64,000 bases of DNA from Pisaster brevispinus (taxonomy: Eukaryota > Echinodermata > Asteroidea > Forcipulatida > Asteriidae): positions 22,512,592 to 22,576,591 of the forward strand of contig JAMKCF010000007.1 in assembly GCA_023634235.1 (NCBI GenBank), given 5' to 3'. The notes beneath the pieces were generated by a model. That model did not search any database, had not been told where the DNA came from, and was given only the letters and a program-made list of their open reading frames with translations. This document shows, one piece after another, positions 57,601 to 64,000 of this stretch. The position numbers were made by a program, and so were the translations under genes. Positions within the stretch are counted from its first letter, which is position 1, and the number at the start of each line of letters is the position of its first letter.

Positions 57601-59124
57601 TGGGACATGAATAGAGAGAGAGAGGCTGTTCAATAATGAGAAAACGAAGCCATTCTTCTCTGTCAAATTGTTTGAAAGGATTTTGAGATGCTCAGTAAAA
57701 TATTCATCCTTTAATTTCATCACAAAAACTTTTTCCAAACTTATTCCCAAAATATTAAGGATATTAATGAACTTTTTCTTCCATTACAGTTAAGGCCAAC
57801 AGGCAAAGGCAGCTTTTGAACCAGCAGATAGTGAGCAGACAACAGCTTCACATTTCTTGGTGATGGAGTTCAAGGTGTTTGTTGTGCACAGGGTAGATTG
57901 CTCAGTGATTCCTGCCAGAGACATTAGTTTAAAAGGTGAGAATTCATTATGTATTGGTCATTGCAAAGGTAAGAAGTAAAAATGACTCTGCCCACAGGAA
58001 GAGAAGAAGGGGGAGGGGTGATGCACATGGCACAAGGGTAAAAATGGACTTGCAGTAATGTGTGTGTACTCAAACTGTGAACATTGTTCATACAAAAAGA
58101 TTTGTATTCCATAAAGTGCAGGGGCAACCTTTGCAACTATTATTTCAATCTATGCATAAATGTTGACAATTTAACCACTTCATGTCAGATGCTGTGTATA
58201 CAAGCCAAGTATTATGTGAACTGACTGACATGTACTGTGGACGGTTTATTTGGACCGGAACAACTTCATCAGAGTGCCCTCAGTTTTTGCTGGCAGCCTG
58301 ACAGCTGATGGTAAAATCCACCCAGAGTTTTGATTGTACAGTGTGCACAGGCATGCACCTACCGTGCTGCACTTCATTTCCCTCAAAAACAAAGAGGAAC
58401 ACCATGTGTTGGGAAACATGCTGCGCAATATCCGTTTTCCGGGGGGTGGCGGGGGGGGGGGGGCTTGTTATCCTTGATTCCAGACGACTGTTCTGTTGTT
58501 GTACAAATGTGGCATACAAGAATGGACAGACTGTCACCATTGTTTATTACTGTGTTTGGTTTAATGGGAGGTAAGTCCAAGCATTCCCAGATTCCAGCAA
58601 ACCATGGCTGAGGTTCTGTGAATCACGGTGAGTGCCTACTCAACTTTTCTTGCAAGACAACATCAAATCCTGGTGCTAATTAAAAGAACCTTTCTTTTCT
58701 TTACTTTGTCAAGTCAGAGTTTCATTGTGACTTCATTTTTTTCAAAGGAAGACAATTACGTAAAAAGCTCAAAAAATTTGCACAGAAATTGATGTGAAGT
58801 AGTTAACACAATTGATTCCACTGTGAGCCATTTTTTAAGACGTCCCTGGTAGAAAAAGACAAATATCTGGACATTGCCTTCAAAGCATTTGTTCATGAAA
58901 AGATTGGAGATGGGGTTTTCTTCACTATTCTTAGTTATATATTTACAGTTTCTCCAAAGCATAATCATTGGTGAGCCTTGAGCTGTTACACAACAGTTAT
59001 TAGAATTATAGTTTATATATTTATTTTTCTTTCTTTCTTTCTTCCTTTTTTTTTGGGGGGGGGGGGGAGTTGTAGAAGTAAAATCCTCTTTCTGGCTGCT
59101 GCACCATCTGCTAATGATATAATG
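57601..59124. other. Spacer with long G runs, no gene recognised
   Basis: Contains GGGGGGTGGC followed by 13 G (58,441-58,463), and a further 13 G after a T run (59,055-59,067). Overlapping frames at 58,246-58,611 on both strands are open only because they cross the G run. Confidence 0.5.
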
Positions 59125-59472
59125 TTTCAGTTATTGTGGGGAGAGTCTTCTTGAAACAGTTAAACTCAAAGCAAACAGACAATCTGTTTTAAATTTGCTG
59201 AAAGTGGAAATTGTGTACAAATGCTTGAATCATCTATTGTTGCATTTATACAATCTCCTAGTCAGTCTCAGACGCCCTGGGCAGATGCTGAAGACTCTAC
59301 CAGTGAAGGTCCAAAGACACTACAAGGAGAGTTGGAGATGGACAAGAAACAGGAAGCTCACAATGAGAGGTAAGGAATAGTCTGGATGTGCTGTGGACAT
59401 TTATTTTAAGTTAACATCTCTTGTTACAGATTTACAGATCTCCTTGTATGTCACTAAAACTGTTTTTATTTA
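59125..59472 (+). repeat. Dispersed repeat A, copy 2, with intact exon-like frame
   Basis: Partner of 36,498-36,850. An open frame of about 50 codons runs from the ATG at 59,221 to a consensus donor, GAGAG|GTAAGG (exon end 59,369). It includes SPSQSQTPWADAEDSTSEGP and GELEMDKKQEAHNE, whose acidic, low-complexity character resembles the disordered N-terminus of many transposase-like proteins. Identity is not recognised. Confidence 0.7.
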
Positions 59473-59502
59473 GCTGTTCCGACGTGTTAGTTGGAACAGC
59501 TA
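59471..59502. repeat. 10 bp perfect hairpin and start of ATT-rich element
   Basis: TAGCTGTTCC at 59,471-59,480 pairs exactly with GGAACAGCTA at 59,493-59,502. It is followed by TTGTTTCTCTACTATTATTT and an (ATT)n tract to about 59,560. It looks like the end of another small mobile element; the other end was not found. Confidence 0.6.
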
Positions 59503-60051
59503 TTGTTTCTCTACTATTATTTTTAGAAATTATTATTATTATTATTAATTATTAATATTCGTTGTTTCCACCGAAAATCCATTGACTTAACACATGAACA
59601 TTCTTGATACCATACTGTTACTTTACTTTTATAAGAAACACAAAAATTGTATACCACATAAAAGCTTAAGTACTGACTTAGTTTACAATTGACATTTAGT
59701 TAAAATTCCTAAATAATTATGCATGTGACAGCGGTCTGAATAGTTAATTAGTCAATCTTGTGTCCATCATATCTCAAGAAGTAAATATCCGGTTTCCAAA
59801 ATTGTTTCAGTTATAATCACATTGTTTATTTTAGTTGACGATTTTGGCATATTTTTTTACCATCATGAAACTTGGCATGCTTTCATTCTGTGTACAAAAC
59901 ACATAGTGGCTGAAACTAAGTGCTTCATAGACTTCATCTAGTCACCATCATAGCGTTTGTGGTTGATCTACTGTGTGGACCCAAATGAGATTAGGACTTT
60001 CTTGAGTCTAGAAAAAAAACATGAAAAGCGTAGCTTGTTTATTTATTTCTT

Positions 60052-60339
60052 AACTGATAGAGGACCAACTACTTTGTGCACAGCCCATTCGATTTGTGCA
60101 TGAGCAACACATGTAATTCATACGTACGTTTAGGGTTTACGTGAAAATGCACTAGATGGGAATAAGACATATACAATCATGTACCCAATACCTTAGCAAA
60201 TTTGTTAGTGTGAAAAACACAAGTTTTTTACTGTGACATCATCGGGTGTCAAATTTAGTAACTCATAGCTTATTTCTTAAAAACAATCTCCTGAATCACA
60301 TGTCATAAAGTCGTAAGGTTTGTGTTGTTATGTAGCTTA
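60052..60339. repeat. Dispersed repeat C, copy 2
   Basis: Partner of 39,906-40,190 in the same orientation. It ends with one copy of the block that is tandemly repeated at 40.1-40.5 kb. Confidence 0.75.
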
Positions 60340-61080
60340 GGGGTCTTGTCAAAATTAATCCTGGACAGACCATCGGACAATATGATGTGTTTAAAATCTT
60401 AACAGTTCAGAAAATGCCGTTGTATAAACAATATTCGTTTGATGAACAACTTTCAATGGCAAAAGGATGGCAACGGTTCTGACCACTTATTACAAAGGTT
60501 CAGAAAAAAACTTGTTCAAAGTGATGCATGACTGGATTACTAATTTGGAAGATCTTTTATTGAGAGCCCAATAAGTTAAGATACATCTGGCGTTGTTATA
60601 AATCCATCTTTTTTTCATAGGGTAATTTTTGCGCATTTTCTCGGCCCCCGGTTACCTTGCCCAAATTTCTAACTCATGACCAAAATCCAAACATTTTAGC
60701 AGTGTATTTTTTTTCATTGATTTTTTCTAGGCTTAAGGTTCAACCATTCAAACCACAAAAAAGGCTTCTGACAATCGCCAGCAAAAAAGCTTTCAACCCA
60801 ACACAAAATGTGCCGCTCAAAAACTACTAGGAAGTAAAATAGTAAAATACTAATAAAATAAACACAAAGCTGAAAACACACACTCTGCTATGTATGCTTT
60901 GATTTCATCAAATAGTATTTGGGAACTCCACATCACTGGATCAATCAGGTCACAGTGCTCAGTCACACATAGGTCTGAGAGATCCAGTTAGTGTTCTTGT
61001 TTATTGCTACATTAATCCAGTTTTTGCAGTAGCAGCTGCTATTAACAGGGCTCCAACTCCTCCCTTAATGCTAAATTCAC
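60340..61080. other. Spacer, nothing recognised
   Basis: AT-rich, with no long ATG frame, RNA gene or repeat that I recognise. Confidence 0.4.
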
Positions 61081-62290
61081 TCAGAGTTGTATTACTCGAG
61101 TCTACGACTTGGGCTCGAGTCCGTCTCAAGTCACAGTTTCCGTGACTCTGTATTGATTTAAGTCATGTTGGAAAAAGACTCCTAGTCGGACTCGACTATC
61201 ATGACCCAATCTTAACCCCATGACCCAACCAACAACACCTTTTTAAAAATATATAATAACACTTCTGATGTTTTAATCATCATGCACATGGAGGAGTAAT
61301 AACATTTTACACACGAAATATATACACCTTCTTACATGTAGGGTGTTTAAGGAATAGTGAATATTGTGTAGAAATGGCCATGTACAGTGCATGTATGTTC
61401 AATACGCATTTAATAAAACTGGGAATATATTTCTGCAAAAGCATTATTGTGCACGACACCAATATAATGCTGGTATTCTGTCGGCATTACATTATAGCCA
61501 CTGCTTGATGCATATTACCAGGGAAATCCGAATTGACGGCTTTGGCCAGCTGTGGCTATATCACTACGTCTTTTTAATGTTAAAGCATAGGCAATTAGGC
61601 GGCATACACACTGATCTAGCCATAGACGAAAACAGAAGCTGTCAGTTCAAATGCAACCGAAGACTGGCAGGTCTGGTACCGGTAAAACACTGCCTGCATA
61701 TTGCACAGTGTATAATTTACACACAAAAAATGTTGTTATAAAAAAGCATTCATGATAAATGATTTTCCTTTTTGCAGTGAGTCCTCTGTAACTTTCAACC
61801 TCTAAAATAATCTTCATTAATGAATCACTCTCAAGTTAATGACTCTTTATTTTAAGAAAGGTGACCACAATATTTTCTTAACAGCTCTATTTTGATAATA
61901 GTCAGTTATGGAACTTTTATAATTTTTGGTGTTCTAAGTTAATTAATGTTTCAAGTAATGCTTCTGGAAAAGGGGCAAGGGGTATTTGGGTAAAACAAGA
62001 ACCAGAACTGATCAAAAAATAAAATTTAAACTGCATATGTACAGAACTTTGTTTAATCTCAATGAGTTTTATTAGGTCATTTAAAATTCTTGTTTTATGA
62101 CATTTGGTTTGCAACCAATAGTGATCCAGTCATCTAAGTGAAGTGGATTAAGTATTCTAACTATTTTGTGATTTCAACAAGTGACTCATGACTCAGACTT
62201 GGACTCGACACTCGGACTCGACACTCGGACTCAGCACTCGGACTCGTCACTCAACTTGACAGCGACTCGAACTCAACTCTAAATACATGT
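61081..62290. mobile_element. Possible element bounded by GACTCGAGTC-type arrays
   Basis: The left boundary (61,081-61,200) and right boundary (62,160-62,280) are both dense in GACTCGA, CTCGAGTCC and GACTTGG(A/G)CTCGA motifs, and the 0.95 kb between lacks them. At 62,201-62,253 the right side holds about four copies of a 13-mer (GGACTCGACACTC). An interior 125-codon frame begins with TTG and is not a gene. Confidence 0.35.
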
Positions 62291-62331
62291 TGATATCACT
62301 GTTAGGTTCAAATAAAAGTGGTGTTTAATAG

Positions 62332-62690
62332 TGTCTTGTGGTATGTCACGGCGATCATTAAGAACTCTGGAATCAAGCTCTTGTGTTTCTGAGCAGCAGA
62401 GTGTGGGTTCTAGTCCTGGTCTTGACATTTTTGTCCTTAAGCAGAATACTTTACCATAATTTCAAAGACAAAGCCCTAGGTCCCATGTACCCATGTACAA
62501 AACACTGTACTAGGATTGGTAGTGTACATAAACAAATTCTTAAAACTTATCCTGTAAGTGTGGGGGTTAACCCTGGTGTTTCTGATCCACATTTTTTTGT
62601 AGGTTTAGATGACCTTTCCAACAAGACAACACGGCAATGCTCCCACAAGGGGATATAAACGCTGAGCTGGCAACGGTCAATCTCTCTCAT
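62332..62690 (+). mobile_element. tRNA-derived SINE (family 1), strongly diverged, variant 3' end
   Basis: Follows the family order: GTGTCTTGTGG head, GGAATCAAGCTCTTGTGTTT, GAGCAGCAGAGTGTGGGTTC, TCCTTAAGCAGAATACTTTACC, then GGGGTTAACCCTG and a CTCTCTCAT end. Its 3' half matches the 53.7 kb copy (GGGGTTAACCCTG present in both) rather than the 63.1 kb copy. Confidence 0.65.
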
Positions 62691-62784
62691 ACAAACATTG
62701 GTTTAACGTCTATGATTATGATTTGCACAAATCAATAAATTGTAACCTACTAACTAGCTGACATTACTTATTATTGTCATTGTG

Positions 62785-62880
62785 AAATCAGCAATTAGCT
62801 TGGCTTGATTCAAACCCAAACCCTTGTGATTGCAAGTCCTGCAGTCTAACCATTTGACCATAAATCACCCTGCACTTGTA
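62785..62880 (-). mobile_element. tRNA-like SINE head fragment
   Basis: On the minus strand, ATGGTCAAATGGTTAGACTG and GGGTTTGAATCAAGCC lie at tRNA-like spacing. It is a degenerate fragment; no body was recognised. Confidence 0.4.
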
Positions 62881-63111
62881 GAGCAAACTCTTATGATTAT
62901 GTGATTATGCAAGCCTTAAGTCAGATTGCTTTAAGGCTTTTAGACAGTTTAAGCAATGGTATCTCAGTCATGCATTCATGTTTACCCATGTCCTATAAAA
63001 ACTGGCTGGAATTGATTGACAGTGAAATTATATTCAATGTACAGTAGCCCTGGTAGGATGTCAGTGTAATGCAACAGAGGAGTCCAACCTGGGCTACAAT
63101 GTACAATGTGG

Positions 63112-63512
63112 CGTGTCGTGGCCGAGTGGATAAGATCACTGGACTCAAGCTCTGGTGTTTCTGATCAGCAGAGTGTGGGTTCGAGCCCCGGTCGTGACAC
63201 CTGTGTCCTTAAGCAAGACACTTAACCATGATTGCTTCGTCCTTCGGATGGGACGTAAAGCCGTTGGTCCCGTGTGTTGTGTAACGCACGAAAAAGAACC
63301 CAGTGCACTTATCGAAAAGAGAAGGGGTCCGCCCCGGTGTTCCTGGTTTGATCGGCTGCATATTGCGCCACAGCACCTTGTAAACCATTACAAGGTGCTA
63401 TGTAAAGGAGTAGGTCTCATACTTCAAAACGTAGCCCCAAATACCTTGCAGGAAATACTGAATGTTAAGCGCTTAGAGGCTGGCCTGCAGTAGGCGCTAT
63501 ACAAATACAATA
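63112..63512 (+). mobile_element. tRNA-derived SINE (family 1), near full length (~400 bp)
   Basis: Intact box A (TGGCCGAGTGG near 63,119) and box B (GGTTCGAGCCC near 63,178), then the family body (CCTTAAGCAAGACACTTAACC), an internal 10 bp hairpin GCACCTTGTA..TACAAGGTGC near 63,380-63,405, and the L2/CR1-like 3' end AAGCGCTTAGAGG..GGCGCTATACAAATAC. It is the best-preserved copy in the window. Confidence 0.9.
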
Positions 63513-63827
63513 TATAGTATGTACAGTGTGCTGTAGTGAACACCGTATCTTAGTTACTTTAGCTTAGCTTTAAAAACATACACTCAGCATAAAACAGCAT
63601 TGTGTGTGTCTGCACATCATATCTGCATCATAGGCATTAGACATGCTACATGTAGTTAAACAATACAGCAGTACATACCAGTAATCACTTCACTTTATGT
63701 CAAAATAGAAAGGTTGTGAATGTGATCTATCCATGCAACTATCCAGAACTGTAAGCCCCCATAATCAAACAAGGCCCTTGAACATGAATTGATCAATCAA
63801 AACAAAAACTATTCTTGGTAAATAGGT

Positions 63828-63958
63828 TTTGTTCTGCAAGTATAACTTACCAGTATTTGATACAGGAATATGGCATGAAACATGGCAACAAATCTTGTAG
63901 TTTGAGAGGAAGTTCCAGCTATGATCTGTTTGATATCTGCGCAACATACTGAACGGTG
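63828..63958 (-). repeat. Dispersed repeat B, copy 2, exon-like with splice donor
   Basis: Partner of 49,411-49,530 on the same strand, with the same donor (exon end 63,851, then GTAAGTTATA). The homologous frame carries a TAG near 63,928, where the other copy has TTG. Confidence 0.6.
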
Positions 63959-64000
63959 TCCCTTCTGTTGTAATACAATAGAGTTACCTGCATGTACACA

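Noticed and set aside
58246..58611. Overlapping open frames on both strands
   Set aside because: They depend on a long G run of uncertain length and show no homology.
61364..61741. 125-codon plus-strand open frame
   Set aside because: It starts with TTG, has no domain and lies inside a probable mobile element.
63112..63200. Functional tRNA gene at the SINE head
   Set aside because: Both Pol III boxes are intact, but the sequence continues into a SINE body and 3' tail shared with the copy at 42.8 kb.

Overview
The window looks like nuclear DNA of an animal, most likely a marine invertebrate deuterostome and plausibly an echinoderm such as a sea star. That assignment is inference. It rests on a TRIM-type gene with a single coding exon, an L2/CR1-like LINE, several tRNA-derived SINE families, many small inverted-repeat DNA elements and AT-rich spacers full of TGTACATGTA-type sequence. 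There is no bacterial gene organisation.

Region 1 (1-34043) is one unbroken head-to-tail satellite array with about 75.6 copies of a ~450 bp unit, and the array runs off the left edge of the window. Units come in four lengths (451, 450, 449 and 448 bp) set by single-base indels. They carry shared variants that reveal nested higher-order repeats: 4-unit (1,801 bp), 11-unit (4,955 bp), 13-unit (5,852 bp) and 28-unit (12,611 bp) offsets. I see no gene in it; the short open frames repeated in every unit are by-products of the repeat. The array ends at 34043 with a template jump, followed by about 220 bp of a strongly diverged unit (34044-34265).

Region 2 (34.27-40.68 kb) is AT-rich and built of mobile-element debris: a TTGCAAC-bearing inverted-repeat element, a dispersed repeat with an exon-like reading frame and splice donor, a ~2.1 kb foldback palindrome (37.7-39.8 kb) and a ~145 bp tandem repeat.

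Region 3 (40.68-42.43 kb, minus strand) holds the only convincing gene: a 570-residue RING/B-box/coiled-coil/beta-propeller protein of the TRIM superfamily, with a good 3' splice site just upstream of its ATG.

Region 4 (42.8-47.2 kb) is a tRNA-derived SINE abutting a decayed L2/CR1-like LINE, followed by a 1.37 kb non-autonomous DNA element with TTAA flanks and three hairpins.

Region 5 (47.2-64 kb) has no convincing gene. It contains a three-copy 203 bp palindrome-rich tandem repeat, minisatellites, at least three tRNA-derived SINE families (two with partial copies in both orientations), small MITE-like elements and second copies of dispersed repeats also found at 36.5, 39.9 and 49.4 kb. Apart from the TRIM gene, nothing here suggests genes working together; the window is best read as a satellite-array edge passing into transposon-rich euchromatin-like sequence.
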